Shown here: one piece after another, positions 18,989-28,365 of the stretch | Numbering within the stretch: the stretch's first letter is position 1 | How the letters are laid out: each line of letters begins with the position of its first letter | Source: Candidatus Heimdallarchaeota archaeon LC_3 | GTDB taxonomy: Archaea; Asgardarchaeota; Heimdallarchaeia; Hodarchaeales; LC-3 | Direction: 5' to 3' | DNA length: 64,000 nucleotides | Assembly (NCBI GenBank): GCA_001940645.1 | Contig: MDVS01000033.1 | Location: 29,539 to 93,538 of the forward strand | The notes under the pieces: model-generated | What the model was told of the DNA's origin: nothing | Seen by the model: the letters and a program-made list of their open reading frames with translations, nothing else | Databases searched by the model: none | Position numbers and translations under genes: made by a program

Positions 18989-19017
18989 ATTTTTGGTCAT
19001 TTTTTTGAAATGATACT
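18989..19017 (-). repeat. Right terminal inverted repeat of the IS630-type element
   Basis: Reverse complement reads AGTATCATTTCAAAAAAA and matches the left end over about 29 bases. Confidence 0.8.
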
Positions 19018-19482
19018 TATTAATTGAAAAATGCAATTACTAATCAAATGTTTTAATTTAGCTTGAATTATCTTGAAAATAATTGTTGCTAAATTCATCT
19101 GATTTGATTCAAATGATATATAATTAGGTTTCAAAATAGAAAATTATTCGTTAACTCAATTAGCGCTATAAATAGTAATCATGTAATTTTGTAAAATCGA
19201 AAGATTGATATTTCCGATTACAAAAGATAGGTAATTCAATTGTAATGAAATAGAATTCCACTGTTTTTGTTTTATATGTTCCCAATGAACCACATAATTA
19301 TGCCAACAAGAAAATGAGTTGGAAATTAACTTACTATAAAAATAATTTCTTTCTCATCTGATCGTTAGTAAGTATCTTAATGTTAAGATAATGATTATAA
19401 AATAGTGGTTAAAACTAAAGATTTGTATATCTTTTAAATTATAATATCCTTTTGACAAACTCCAAATATTGAGTAGAACATC
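19018..19482. other. Gene-poor stretch without recognised content
   Basis: About 465 bp of AT-rich DNA between the insertion sequence and the DUF899 gene. I see no gene, RNA or repeat in it. The promoter of the downstream gene must lie at its right end. Confidence 0.4.
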
Positions 19483-20055
19483 ATGTTTGAACAAGATGAA
19501 AAATATCAGGAATTGTATAGAGAAATTAGAGATAAACAACAGGAACTTGTTACCTACCTTAAAAATAAGCCATCTAAGAAAGTAGATGACTATATTCTAA
19601 AGAATCCAGATGGAGAAGAAATTAAGCTTTCAGAATTATTTGGAGATAAACAAGAATTAATTCTCGTGCATAACATGGGAAAATCATGCCCGTATTGCAA
19701 CCTTTGGGCACACGGATTCATTGGATTGGTCCCCCACTTTCAAGATAGAGCTGCTTTTGCGTTAGTTTCACCAGATCCACCAGAAGTCCAAAAAGAAGTC
19801 ATAAAAGAACGTGGCTATAATTTTCCTATGTTTTCAGCAGATGGGACAACGTTTGTTTCTGACATGGGATTTTATGATGAAGAAAATAACAATAATATGC
19901 CAGGATTTTCAGTATTTGTAAAAAATGACCAAGGAGAAATAACTAGAACCTCAAAAGACTTTTTTGGACCATTTGATCCATATAATTCTGTTTGGCACAT
20001 GTTTGATTTATTACCAGATGGAGTGAACAAATGGAATCCAAAAATTAAATATTAA
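19483..20055 (+). CDS. DUF899-like thioredoxin-fold protein
   Basis: A 190-residue protein of the thioredoxin-like DUF899 family. A helical N-terminus (to about residue 30) precedes the redox motif SCPYC (Cys69 and Cys72), then ALVSPDPPEVQKEV, then GFSVFVKNDQGEI and FGPFDPYNSVWHMFDLLP, the blocks that mark this family. Members are presumed thiol oxidoreductases or peroxidase-like proteins; many are uncharacterised. The ATG at 19483 gives the right length. The family is mainly known from bacteria, so transfer is possible. It stands alone after the insertion sequence. Confidence 0.82.
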   Translation: MFEQDEKYQELYREIRDKQQELVTYLKNKPSKKVDDYILKNPDGEEIKLSELFGDKQELILVHNMGKSCPYCNLWAHGFIGLVPHFQDRAAFALVSPDPPEVQKEVIKERGYNFPMFSADGTTFVSDMGFYDEENNNNMPGFSVFVKNDQGEITRTSKDFFGPFDPYNSVWHMFDLLPDGVNKWNPKIKY

Positions 20056-20263
20056 AAAAGAAAAAATAGGTATTTCCATTAAAGAATCATCATTGTTTCA
20101 ACATGCTCATCATTTTGTCAATATTTGGCTCAATTAAATGAGTAATAGGAATCAATTCATTTATTTTTAGGAGAAAAAAAATATCTTTTTACTAAAATTA
20201 GAGTAATAACAAAATATTAGAATATAGAATTAGATATTAAAAAAAAAAAAAACGTTGAAAAAA

Positions 20264-20437
20264 ATGGATAAATTTATTGTCACAAAAGATAAGCTAGCTG
20301 AATTTTATAGATACTATTATTATTATAAAGAATACCAACATGGATTATTTGGTCTTCTGACTTTTGAAGAATTTGTGGAGTCAGCTGGTAAAAAAAAAGA
20401 AAATCAAAAGCCTATTTCAAAAAAACAATTGAATTAA
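20264..20437 (+). CDS. Short basic protein of unknown function
   Basis: Encodes about 57 residues from ATG 20264 (MDKFIVTKDKLAEFYR), with a tyrosine run and a Lys-rich C-terminus after LTFEEFVESAGKKK. A TTG nine bases upstream is an alternative start. The upstream run of A residues gives no clear ribosome site. Composition looks protein-like but no family is recognised; it may be a remnant. Confidence 0.4.
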   Translation: MDKFIVTKDKLAEFYRYYYYYKEYQHGLFGLLTFEEFVESAGKKKENQKPISKKQLN

Positions 20438-20560
20438 ATCTTATCTAAGCTTAGAAAGTATTTTTGAAACTACACTCCTCATGAGCTTATATTTTATAAG
20501 GAACTCATTATGAATTTGACAGAATTTGATCCTCTTGAGCTTTAGAAGATAAACTAAATT

Positions 20561-21175
20561 TCAAACAATAGGTTTGTTAATCGGTTCATAATAAACCGTA
20601 CATATACTAGCATTAACAAATAATGTTTTATCAACTTTTTTAGATCCATAATCCTCGTGGATATGTCCAAACGCATGAACTTTCAGTTTTATTTCCATTA
20701 CTCTTTTCAAAAGTTCTTCGCATCCTTTCTGCTCATTTCCCCAATCATTTCTGTTCAGAATTGAATATGGTGGTCCATGAGTAATTAATATATCTGTATC
20801 TTCTGGTATTAGATTCCATTTTTTTCTTAAAAGTTCTCCTTTTGGTAAATTAAAAGCCCAATCATAAAACCAAGGTTGCCAAGGTGAACCATAAAATTTA
20901 ATTCCATCAATTACTACTTCTTCATCTTCAAGATATGTTACATTTGTCATCAAAGACCTTGCAAGATCATTTTCTCTTTCAAATATTAGTTCATGATTCC
21001 CTGCTATAATTATTTTATGAGAATGAGGTAAAGATCCCATTCATTCAGTGAAACGCTTAACAACATTAGGAGAGTCTTCTCTACAGAAGTCTCCACTATG
21101 CACTAGGACATCCCCATTTGGAATTGGCTCTTTTAGTTCCAAATCATGTGTATCAGAAATAAAAATCAGTTTCAT
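20561..21175 (-). pseudogene. Metallophosphoesterase (UPF0046/MPPED-like) interrupted by one TGA
   Basis: A calcineurin-like phosphoesterase of about 205 codons. Reading from ATG 21175 gives MKLIFISDTHDLE (metal site D-x-H), then GDVLVHSGDF, then TGA at 21041-21043 directly followed by ATG, then IIAGNHELIF (GNHE), ILITHGPPY and AFGHIHEDYG. All metal motifs are intact on both sides of the stop. Relatives usually have Trp at this place (EW-GSLPH), so a TGG-to-TGA change explains it. Because TGA is followed at once by ATG, the halves could be translated separately, but a single enzyme needs both. Probably a young pseudogene. Confidence 0.8.
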
Positions 21176-21263
21176 GTAAATTTGTGTTTTATTTTGGTTG
21201 CCAAAAATATCTTTACATTTTGCTACCTAGATTGATAAATTATTATTTTGAAATACGATAAAT

Positions 21264-21884
21264 ATGATTCGAATTATTACTATTGGAGATTCTCTTACTG
21301 CTGGTTATCCTGGCTTTGATCCTCGCTCTCAAGGGGATATTGAATCAACATATCAATATTGGGCTAAAAAAGAATTCAAAAAATCGTCTAAATTCTCTGA
21401 TGTTGAAATTCTTAACCATGGTCTTCTTGGAGATTCTTCTCAGGGAATTTATTCTAGGTCATTAAATATTCTTAAAACCATTGATCTTGAAAATGTCATT
21501 TTGATTATTATTAACGGAGGAGGAAATGATTGGGATAATGAGCCAATTGATTACTCCAAAACGCTAGAGAATTTATTAAAATCTGCAAAAGAAGTAACAG
21601 AAAAGGGTATTCCTGTACTTTTAACTTCTATATCCCCTTTTGGAAGTCCTTCCATATTGAAACAACTTAAATCTATTGCTTTCGAATTACCAGTATTAAT
21701 TGATAAAGAAAATAATGATAAAATTTTCTTTTATGACTGGTTTAACCATCTTTATGATGAAAATACAAAAAGCTTAAAGAAGAAATATGATTCAGGTGAT
21801 GGTGAACATTTAAATAAAGCTGGAAACAAATATTTAGGTTATTCAATAGCTGAAAAAGTCAATAGAATTATATTGGATAAATAA
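21264..21884 (+). CDS. SGNH/GDSL-family hydrolase
   Basis: A 206-residue serine esterase or lipase-like enzyme. Block I is IGDSLTAG (catalytic Ser about residue 9), block II has the Gly of NHGLLGDSSQ, block III is GGGND, and block V GDGEHLNKAG supplies the Asp and His. No signal peptide is visible, so it acts in the cytoplasm. It starts at ATG 21264 and is divergent from the interrupted phosphoesterase. The substrate, possibly an acyl or acetyl ester, cannot be inferred. Confidence 0.88.
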   Translation: MIRIITIGDSLTAGYPGFDPRSQGDIESTYQYWAKKEFKKSSKFSDVEILNHGLLGDSSQGIYSRSLNILKTIDLENVILIIINGGGNDWDNEPIDYSKTLENLLKSAKEVTEKGIPVLLTSISPFGSPSILKQLKSIAFELPVLIDKENNDKIFFYDWFNHLYDENTKSLKKKYDSGDGEHLNKAGNKYLGYSIAEKVNRIILDK

Positions 21885-22151
21885 AATACATAGAACCTAA
21901 CATCTATCATTTAATGTTTATTACTAGAAGTCCTTTTGATTCCCTCGTTCATTGGTGCTAGTTTTCAGGGATTATCATTCATTAATATTCCAATTCCTTA
22001 TAATTCAGCTCAATTTATTTTTGAATATTAAAGAAACTATGAAAAAAAGCCAGAATTCTTGGATTTGAAAAAAGTATCCAGTCTTATCTAGGCTTGGATT
22101 TTTTGATTTAAATTTAGTAGCCTGCTATATATCTTCTAATTATGTTGCTTA

Positions 22152-22550
22152 TCATTTTGGGAGAGAAATACTCATAATCTTGTATCCTATTATATCATAA
22201 ACGTCTTTTCCTTTATACTCAGGACCTTTGCTATTTGAATAATATAATGAATATACCACTCCTTTGATTCCTAAGTTCCCCATACGTAATAAAGTTATGA
22301 ATGGCCTGTTTATTAATAAAACTATTATTTTTACCAGAAATTTTGGTAGAATAGCACTTACTTTTAGAAATAATTTTAAATCATTGCGATCAAACGGATC
22401 TAGATTTTTTAATGCTGTATCCACTTTGCTAATACATCCACTTTCAGAAAAAGATGGAAATGGATCATTTTTGGGAATTAAAATATCTCCAATTTTTGAT
22501 AATCCTTTGATTTCCCTTTTACTTAAAAATTTTGATGAAAATTCGTTCAT
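22152..22550 (-). CDS. Small subunit-like protein partnered with GMC oxidoreductase
   Basis: A 132-residue protein with LSKREIKGLSKIGDILIPK near the start, which resembles gluconate-2-dehydrogenase subunit 3-like proteins that accompany GMC dehydrogenases. Its ATG overlaps the stop of the GMC gene by one base (TAATG), a strong sign of translational coupling and of a subunit role. Unlike many subunit 3 proteins it shows no clear Tat signal peptide, and a hydrophobic stretch near residue 70 could contact the membrane. Family assignment rests on context and the N-terminal pattern. Confidence 0.6.
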   Translation of the reverse strand: MNEFSSKFLSKREIKGLSKIGDILIPKNDPFPSFSESGCISKVDTALKNLDPFDRNDLKLFLKVSAILPKFLVKIIVLLINRPFITLLRMGNLGIKGVVYSLYYSNSKGPEYKGKDVYDIIGYKIMSISLPK

Positions 22551-23947
22551 TATTGGTCCTCCTTTTTCATTTCTTCTATTGCAATTCTACTTGCTCTGTG
22601 AGATAAAGCCATAATTGATAAAGCAGGATTTATTCCAGGAGCAGAAGGAAAAATACTCGAATCTGCAATGATAATATTTTCATGGCCGTGAACAGTGAAT
22701 TTTTCGTTTACCACAGAAGTTTCTGGATTAGTTCCTATAGCACAACCACCCATTAAATGTAAACCAAACCAGAATGGTGAAGTATAGATCTCTTTTGCAC
22801 CTTCAGACTCAAAAATTTTTCTAACAATCATCACTCCCTCTAAACCCCTTTTCTTATCTTCTTTACTAATTTTCTTACTAATTTTGAGCCTATTTTTTTT
22901 ATCTAAAGAAATTTTTCCCTTTCCATCATCTCTAATTGCTACTTCAATACAGGCCAAATTTCGATACTTTTTCATCCATTCCTGATGTTTTTTTCCAAAA
23001 CCCGAATAAAGGAGAGCAGTTCCAATTGGTTGTGCAAAGACATTTTCTAATTTGTAACCTTTTTCACGCATTGTTGTATCCTCTGATTTCACTGACTGAA
23101 AAGCTCCTTTATGCGAATCAACCAAATCATCAAATACAGCAAAGGTCATGATCTGAGGATGGCAAAAAAAATTATTACCTAAAGCTGGTAAAGTTTCTTT
23201 AAAACCAGATTTAAGTAAAATATGATTTGTTCCCAAAGCACCAGCAGCCAGAACACATTTCTTAGTTTCAATCTCTTCCTTCTCCCCATTTTTAGTCCCG
23301 AATAAATTCACTGATCCACTTAAATGCTCAATTTTGTCAACAGAAAAATCTGTTTTAATTTCTAATCCTTCTTTTAAAGCCCATGGGATAAATGTGACTA
23401 AACCACTCTGTTTGGATTCTCTTGGACATCCACCTAAACAGACAATACAATCATGCCCTTTTTCTATTCCACAATCTGTTTCTCCACGAGATAAGGGGGC
23501 CCAACCTAATTGCTGTTTCTTAAGACCTTCAATAAATATCCTCGCATTCCGATTTCTTTGTTCCTCAGGGACTTTGACAATTGGTAGTCTTTTTTCAATT
23601 TCACGATAATGTTCTTCCATATTTTCAGTAGTAAAAAAATCAACTTTAGAAATACTTTTCCAGTCATTTAGTGCTATTTCATCAAATCTATCAAGTAAAC
23701 ATTGATTTATAACTGAACCACCACCAAGACACTTACCTCTCAAAAATGCAAATCTGGCATCAGCGCTCATATCCATTCCACCATTCCAGAATAGCTCAGC
23801 ATTATATTCCATTTCATTTTTAGGAAAATCTTTTGTTTCATAGGATTTTCCTGCCTCAATAAGCAAGCATTTAAAGCCAGATTGTGTTAAATAAAAAGAA
23901 AAAACTCCTCCAGATGTACCAGAACCTATAATAACAAAATCATACAT
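22550..23947 (-). CDS. GMC-family FAD-dependent oxidoreductase
   Basis: Flavoprotein alcohol/sugar dehydrogenase of about 465 residues. It begins MYDFVIIGSGTSGG (FAD dinucleotide fold), followed by GKCLGGGSVINQ (second GMC signature), and ends with the GMC C-terminal domain: HLMGGCAIGTNPETSVV with the active-site His region, then IIADSSIFPSAPGINPALS. A four-cysteine stretch CGIEKGHDCIVCLGGC is found in a subset of GMC enzymes. I chose ATG 23947, after GGATGG, because an upstream extension to 23992 would overlap the preceding gene. It lies between the PLP enzyme and the small subunit in one operon. Substrate and electron acceptor are unknown. Confidence 0.88.
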   Translation of the reverse strand: MYDFVIIGSGTSGGVFSFYLTQSGFKCLLIEAGKSYETKDFPKNEMEYNAELFWNGGMDMSADARFAFLRGKCLGGGSVINQCLLDRFDEIALNDWKSISKVDFFTTENMEEHYREIEKRLPIVKVPEEQRNRNARIFIEGLKKQQLGWAPLSRGETDCGIEKGHDCIVCLGGCPRESKQSGLVTFIPWALKEGLEIKTDFSVDKIEHLSGSVNLFGTKNGEKEEIETKKCVLAAGALGTNHILLKSGFKETLPALGNNFFCHPQIMTFAVFDDLVDSHKGAFQSVKSEDTTMREKGYKLENVFAQPIGTALLYSGFGKKHQEWMKKYRNLACIEVAIRDDGKGKISLDKKNRLKISKKISKEDKKRGLEGVMIVRKIFESEGAKEIYTSPFWFGLHLMGGCAIGTNPETSVVNEKFTVHGHENIIIADSSIFPSAPGINPALSIMALSHRASRIAIEEMKKEDQ

Positions 23948-23966
23948 ATTTAATCCATCCGAACAT

Positions 23967-25169
23967 TCACAAGAATTTCTTGCCTTCACCACGATAAGTG
24001 GGAAAACGATTTATAATTTTTCCCTCTGATATGAGCAGTATTTCGTTAAAATGTTCACATAATTCCCCTGCTTTACTATGTCTCATAAAAATAGGATCTC
24101 CTATTTGCAAATTATACTGCTTTTTCTTGTAAATTATCGGTGTCTGTACCTCTCCTGCAGCCTCATTTTTTACAAGTTTACATCCTTCTGGTAAATATGG
24201 TTTGGGAATTTTATCGATCCCCATTGATCCTGAAGCAACATAACCACCTCCATGACAGGTATAAATATTTGGAGCTGGCTTTCGAGTGATTTCAAGAGCA
24301 AAACTTAATGCAGGTTGGTGCTTAAATGAATCATAATAGTCAAATAATACTGGTGAAAAAAAACCGGATCCCACAGTGACTTCAGTAACAATTTTTTCTC
24401 CTGATGTTGATTCAATGCTACCAGTTCCTCCTCCATTAACAAATCTTAGACTATACCCTTGTTCTTTGAGGGAAGATACAATTTTTTTTCTCCGGTTTCT
24501 TAATTCTTTTATAGATCTCTTTTTGAGGAATCTTATGACCCTGTTAATAACAAAATTTTTCGCAGGACTACGATCTGCTATTCCAGCAATCTGAGCTTCA
24601 TACCCCATGACTCCATCTAATTTAACATTTGAATATTGATCAATTAGGTTAGCAAGGGAGATAACTTGTCCTGATGTTGTAATAGAAGAACGATAGACAC
24701 CAAAATGCAGATTTAAGTGCTTAGATGACATATCAATATCTATACAAAGAGGAATAATTAAATTTTGTTCTTGAGCAATCAAATTAGCTCTTTTAATATG
24801 TTCAGATGAATCTACCATCAACGTGATTTCTCCTCCCTCGCGAATTTGATCCGAAATCATAATTATTTCCTTGTTATTCCAGATCGGGTATGCAACTAAA
24901 ATGTCCTTAAAACCCTTTTTACTTAAATATACCGCTTCTTCTGCTTTATAAGACAGGATCCCTTGAAATTTTGAATTCGATTGAAAAATTTTTTCAAGAA
25001 GGAAGGGCACACGAATCGATTTCGAAGCTACACGAATGGTTTTATCATAAGAAGACATTCTATTCATTATACCAATGATATTTTCATTAAATTTTTCTAA
25101 ATCAACAAAAGCACAAGGAAATAACTCATTTTTTAATATATCACGGTAATAATTATATAAATCATTCAT
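23967..25169 (-). CDS. Fold-type III PLP enzyme, D-threonine aldolase/amino acid deaminase-like
   Basis: A 400-residue pyridoxal-phosphate protein of the alanine-racemase fold. The Schiff-base lysine is probably Lys50 in VASKSIRVP, the phosphate-binding region is FVNGGGTGS, and the C-terminal block RHSKAGELCEHFNE plus TYRGEG is typical of the aldolase/deaminase group common in actinobacteria, where CHGGGYVASGS also recurs. Such enzymes cleave or deaminate D-beta-hydroxy amino acids. It is first in an operon with a GMC oxidoreductase, 19 bases before the next gene. The likeness to actinobacterial proteins suggests transfer. Exact reaction uncertain. Confidence 0.8.
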   Translation of the reverse strand: MNDLYNYYRDILKNELFPCAFVDLEKFNENIIGIMNRMSSYDKTIRVASKSIRVPFLLEKIFQSNSKFQGILSYKAEEAVYLSKKGFKDILVAYPIWNNKEIIMISDQIREGGEITLMVDSSEHIKRANLIAQEQNLIIPLCIDIDMSSKHLNLHFGVYRSSITTSGQVISLANLIDQYSNVKLDGVMGYEAQIAGIADRSPAKNFVINRVIRFLKKRSIKELRNRRKKIVSSLKEQGYSLRFVNGGGTGSIESTSGEKIVTEVTVGSGFFSPVLFDYYDSFKHQPALSFALEITRKPAPNIYTCHGGGYVASGSMGIDKIPKPYLPEGCKLVKNEAAGEVQTPIIYKKKQYNLQIGDPIFMRHSKAGELCEHFNEILLISEGKIINRFPTYRGEGKKFL

Positions 25170-25492
25170 AGCAATTATCTCAAATCAAAATTCTAAGTTG
25201 AATATTAACAAATTTTAAAACTACTTCAGAAATATAATTCTTTCTTTTGATAAATAGGAATGTTCTAATTTCTCTTGATATTACTTGTTGATTTAAGAAA
25301 TAATTTAAGCTAACATGATTATTTCCTTCAACTAATTAGGATGGAAAATATCTCTTTATCGTTTTTACTCTTCAATGCAAGTAAATCTCAATTTCAATGC
25401 AAGAAGAGGAAATTATTTAATTATCTAAACATTGGAAATCATAATTTGTAGTGGATAAATTTTGGAACCAAATTCTATTGAATGAAAATGCT
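25170..25492. other. Gene-poor stretch without recognised content
   Basis: About 320 bp of AT-rich DNA between the PLP-enzyme gene start and the end of the surface-protein gene. It must contain the promoter of the redox operon, but I see no other element. Confidence 0.4.
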
Positions 25493-27490
25493 TCATGTTA
25501 ATTTTTTCTCTAAAGCTATAATTACTATTACACTAAGAATCATTACAAATAAAGTCCCAAAAAGAGCAAAAAATCGAAACCAGTCTTCCGTGGCGTGAGT
25601 AATTTCAACTGAGATGGTAGCAACACCCTCTCCTGCAATAGCTTCCAAAGTAACTAATAAATATTCAGTTGCAACTTTTTCATAGCCTCGAAATCCGATT
25701 TGGCTAACTGTCAGAATAATATTATTACCATTTTGACGAGCCGTTACATAATCTAAAATAGCTTGGGAGGACTGCGAATAATTAAGTGCCATTCTGTCAA
25801 CACCGGTGGTAAACGCGTGAATTGTTGCAGTGACGCGTAAATCATTGGTTGAGTCTATCCTCACAATTAGTTTTTGTCCTTGAAAATTGTTCACCTGTAA
25901 TAACACAGAAGAATATGTCTTCAAAGTTGGAGTGGAATTTAAATTTCCACGAAAGAGATCAACACGTGTTGGTAGATTGAAATCTGTCATAATTTCAGTT
26001 ACAAATAACCAAGCAAACTCTAATACTGTTGAATTTTCTACAGTGGAATTATCACGGGTGATTTGTACTACATAGCGTCCAGTATTCGGCAAGATTTGAT
26101 TTGTAATCTCTAACTTGGTTCCATTGCGAGAAAAATCAGCTACAGAGTCGAGTAACACGCTTTTATTGTGGTTAAATAAGAAAAGATTCCAACCTTCTTG
26201 AGAATCCATTGGTAAATCTAATAAAAAGGCATAAGTTCTAGTTTTTTCCAATAAAAATTTAATATCACGGGTTTCTCCGGCCCTCATATTAATCCATAAA
26301 GGTAGACCAGGGGGTCTGATGGTATCTAAGCTATAATAACTAGTCTGTTGAATGGTTAAAGTAACATTTCCCTGACCTGTTATCGCTTGAACAAAGACAA
26401 TTAAGCCAAAACCGTCCAAAGATGGTTCTTGATTGGATATTAGATGAGTACCTGTAAGTAACTGACCTTCTTCCTCAGCTCGGTAGATTTCTCCAATGTT
26501 TTGATCTTTTGCAAGGGGAACATATTGATCTAAATCAATAAGATCAAAAAGGGATTGAATTCTAAGTTCAATTTGGAGTGCCACAGATGAGATGGCATTA
26601 ATGCTAAAATTTTGGTCTAAGTATATTTCTGGCACTATTAAATATACCCTAAAATCGGATTGCGCTGAAATCTCCAATCCAGTTGCATTTAAATTGATTG
26701 AACGGCTGGAAAAATTCATCTTAGATGAAGACTCAGCAGTCCATAGTTCAAAAATTAATATTTTTGCCTCAGCAGCCGCAGTTGAGTAACGGAAATCATT
26801 TTCAATAAGTATCTGGTAAATTCCTGTTTGATTGGGGGAAAAACTGAAATGATCAGATTTTCCAGGAAAATGAGCAAGGGAATGAGGAGAATTTTCTAAT
26901 TGTGTCCGTGAAATCGGATCTGACTGGTTCAAAAAGGCATACACGGTCAAATCTACATTTTTATCTAAATAATCTCCATACAGATACACAGAATAGGTGC
27001 TTGTATTCGAGAGGTCAATAAAAAATGACATATTGTTGCCAATCTCTAAATTTCGAATTGGATAGGGAATACCAGTCAAGATTAGATTGTCATCAAAAGG
27101 TAGATTATTCAGTATTTGAATCGGTTGCGCAAGAAGGGAGGATTCAACATTTTTCCCATCAAAGACCAATAGCTTTAGAAAATAGCGTCCATCTTGGACA
27201 GTCGTTGTATCCCAGAGAAAAGACAATTGAGTATAATTTTCGATTAAAGGAACCCAAATCCAGGCGTCTAAAGCAGAGTACCACAAAGAAAATGTAAGAT
27301 TGTCAAAATCGGGATCAAATGCTGACCATTTAATTTCCTGTAAACCGCTGAGTGTTTCACCTCCTTGGGGACTGAGAAGATAAATTGAGGGAGGTGTATT
27401 CGCATTAACATGGGTAATGGTTATCGATGGAAGAAAAATTAGTCCTGATCCAATCAATAGAAATAATAAAATTGATATTAACGGTTTCAG
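25493..27490 (-). CDS. Membrane-anchored extracellular protein of an ABC transporter operon
   Basis: A secreted protein of about 665 residues with an N-terminal signal peptide (LKPLISILLFLLIGSG, then ITHVNANTPPSI), a beta-rich body with many Asn-X-Ser/Thr sites, and one C-terminal helix (FFALFGTLFVMILSVIVII) with a short basic tail. Early residues with PQGGETLSG and WSAFDPDFDNL look Ig/fibronectin-like. The open frame has TTG at 27457, but the signal peptide runs further up; CTG at 27490 lies 8 bases after GGAGG and overlaps the permease stop as CTGA. It is third in the operon after an ATPase and permease, so it may be the extracellular partner or cargo-handling part. Confidence 0.7.
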   Translation of the reverse strand: MKPLISILLFLLIGSGLIFLPSITITHVNANTPPSIYLLSPQGGETLSGLQEIKWSAFDPDFDNLTFSLWYSALDAWIWVPLIENYTQLSFLWDTTTVQDGRYFLKLLVFDGKNVESSLLAQPIQILNNLPFDDNLILTGIPYPIRNLEIGNNMSFFIDLSNTSTYSVYLYGDYLDKNVDLTVYAFLNQSDPISRTQLENSPHSLAHFPGKSDHFSFSPNQTGIYQILIENDFRYSTAAAEAKILIFELWTAESSSKMNFSSRSINLNATGLEISAQSDFRVYLIVPEIYLDQNFSINAISSVALQIELRIQSLFDLIDLDQYVPLAKDQNIGEIYRAEEEGQLLTGTHLISNQEPSLDGFGLIVFVQAITGQGNVTLTIQQTSYYSLDTIRPPGLPLWINMRAGETRDIKFLLEKTRTYAFLLDLPMDSQEGWNLFLFNHNKSVLLDSVADFSRNGTKLEITNQILPNTGRYVVQITRDNSTVENSTVLEFAWLFVTEIMTDFNLPTRVDLFRGNLNSTPTLKTYSSVLLQVNNFQGQKLIVRIDSTNDLRVTATIHAFTTGVDRMALNYSQSSQAILDYVTARQNGNNIILTVSQIGFRGYEKVATEYLLVTLEAIAGEGVATISVEITHATEDWFRFFALFGTLFVMILSVIVIIALEKKLT

Positions 27491-28365
27491 CTGAATTCCC
27501 TCCTGTATAACGCTAATAAACTCAAATTAAATGTCGTGATAAGTATTGAAATGATTATTACTATTATTAATATGGGATCCGAGGATTGGTATAGATTTAT
27601 AACAGATAAAGCTTCAAGAGGTAAAAATTCCTCAACGATTACGCCCAACTGATAAGAGAATCGAAAGTCCGGATTATTAAAAAAGAATAGATCGTTGCCA
27701 ATAAATACAACAAGAGCAGCAAGAACCCCATAGACACTTCTAGAGAATAGCAGAGAAAATAGAACAGTGACAACAACAACTGTTCCAAATCCCAGAAAAG
27801 CGACCAGAATGATCGGAAACCATGTTAAGAACAGATGAGAAATAAAAGTTTCTAACGACCAAGCAAATTTAAAATGGAAATCGATCAAATGTAAAAGGAT
27901 AGTGAGGGAGTATAGGGAAAATATCGGGACAAAAATACTGAGAATTTTTCCTATAAGAATATCAGAGCGATTGATTGGCTTTATAATAAGAAGTTGTAAG
28001 GTGTTTTCCTCAATTTCTTTGGCTATGAGCTCCGAACTTATGATAATTAATAGAATAAGTGAAAAAAAAGACAAAAAATCAAAATTAGCAATGCCAAAGT
28101 AATTGAGCATTCGATTTATGGTAAGAAATCTTTCTACATCTTGATTTTGGATGGTTTGAGGAAGTAACCACATAGTAAGGAATGGAATCAGAAATATGAT
28201 CAAAATAATACGAATTTTCCACGACTTTTTAAGGCTTGATTCAAATTCATGCTGGAAGATCAAAAAAATTATTCGAAATCGAGATGTAATTATATTTAAA
28301 GCATTTCTAAGTGACCACCGTTTAATAGTTGTGGATGTGCCTGTTATCGTTTGTAATTCATTCAA
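27487..28365 (-). CDS. ABC-2 type transporter permease
   Basis: Membrane subunit of 292 residues with about six helices. After a basic N-terminus comes IRIILIIFLIPFLTMWLLP, then an extracytoplasmic loop and the conserved ABC-2 motif region with ELIAKEIEENTLQLLIIKP, followed by IGKILS. Its ATG overlaps the end of the ATPase gene by four bases (ATGA), and its TGA overlaps the proposed start of the surface protein, so all three are probably translationally coupled. It forms an exporter with the upstream ATPase. Cargo unknown. Confidence 0.85.
   Translation of the reverse strand: MNELQTITGTSTTIKRWSLRNALNIITSRFRIIFLIFQHEFESSLKKSWKIRIILIIFLIPFLTMWLLPQTIQNQDVERFLTINRMLNYFGIANFDFLSFFSLILLIIISSELIAKEIEENTLQLLIIKPINRSDILIGKILSIFVPIFSLYSLTILLHLIDFHFKFAWSLETFISHLFLTWFPIILVAFLGFGTVVVVTVLFSLLFSRSVYGVLAALVVFIGNDLFFFNNPDFRFSYQLGVIVEEFLPLEALSVINLYQSSDPILIIVIIISILITTFNLSLLALYRREFS

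Larger units (their letters stand above)
17854..19017. mobile_element. IS630-type insertion sequence, about 1.16 kb
   Basis: Bounded by matching imperfect inverted repeats of about 29 bp (left 17854-17882, right 18989-19017), which share the core TCATTTCAAAAAAA followed by a GAC-AAAAAT block. Inside is one transposase gene with IS630/Tc1-type DDE motifs. TAT stands next to both ends, compatible with the TA target preference of this family. The transposase is broken by a stop codon, so the element is probably immobile unless helped in trans. Confidence 0.85.

Noticed and set aside
18782..21043. TGA recoding to tryptophan in this genome
   Set aside because: TGA closes infB, the ABC-2 permease and the Nif3 fusion at expected ends, and all intact genes use TGG for Trp; nonsense mutation is simpler. 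It is kept only as a point to check.
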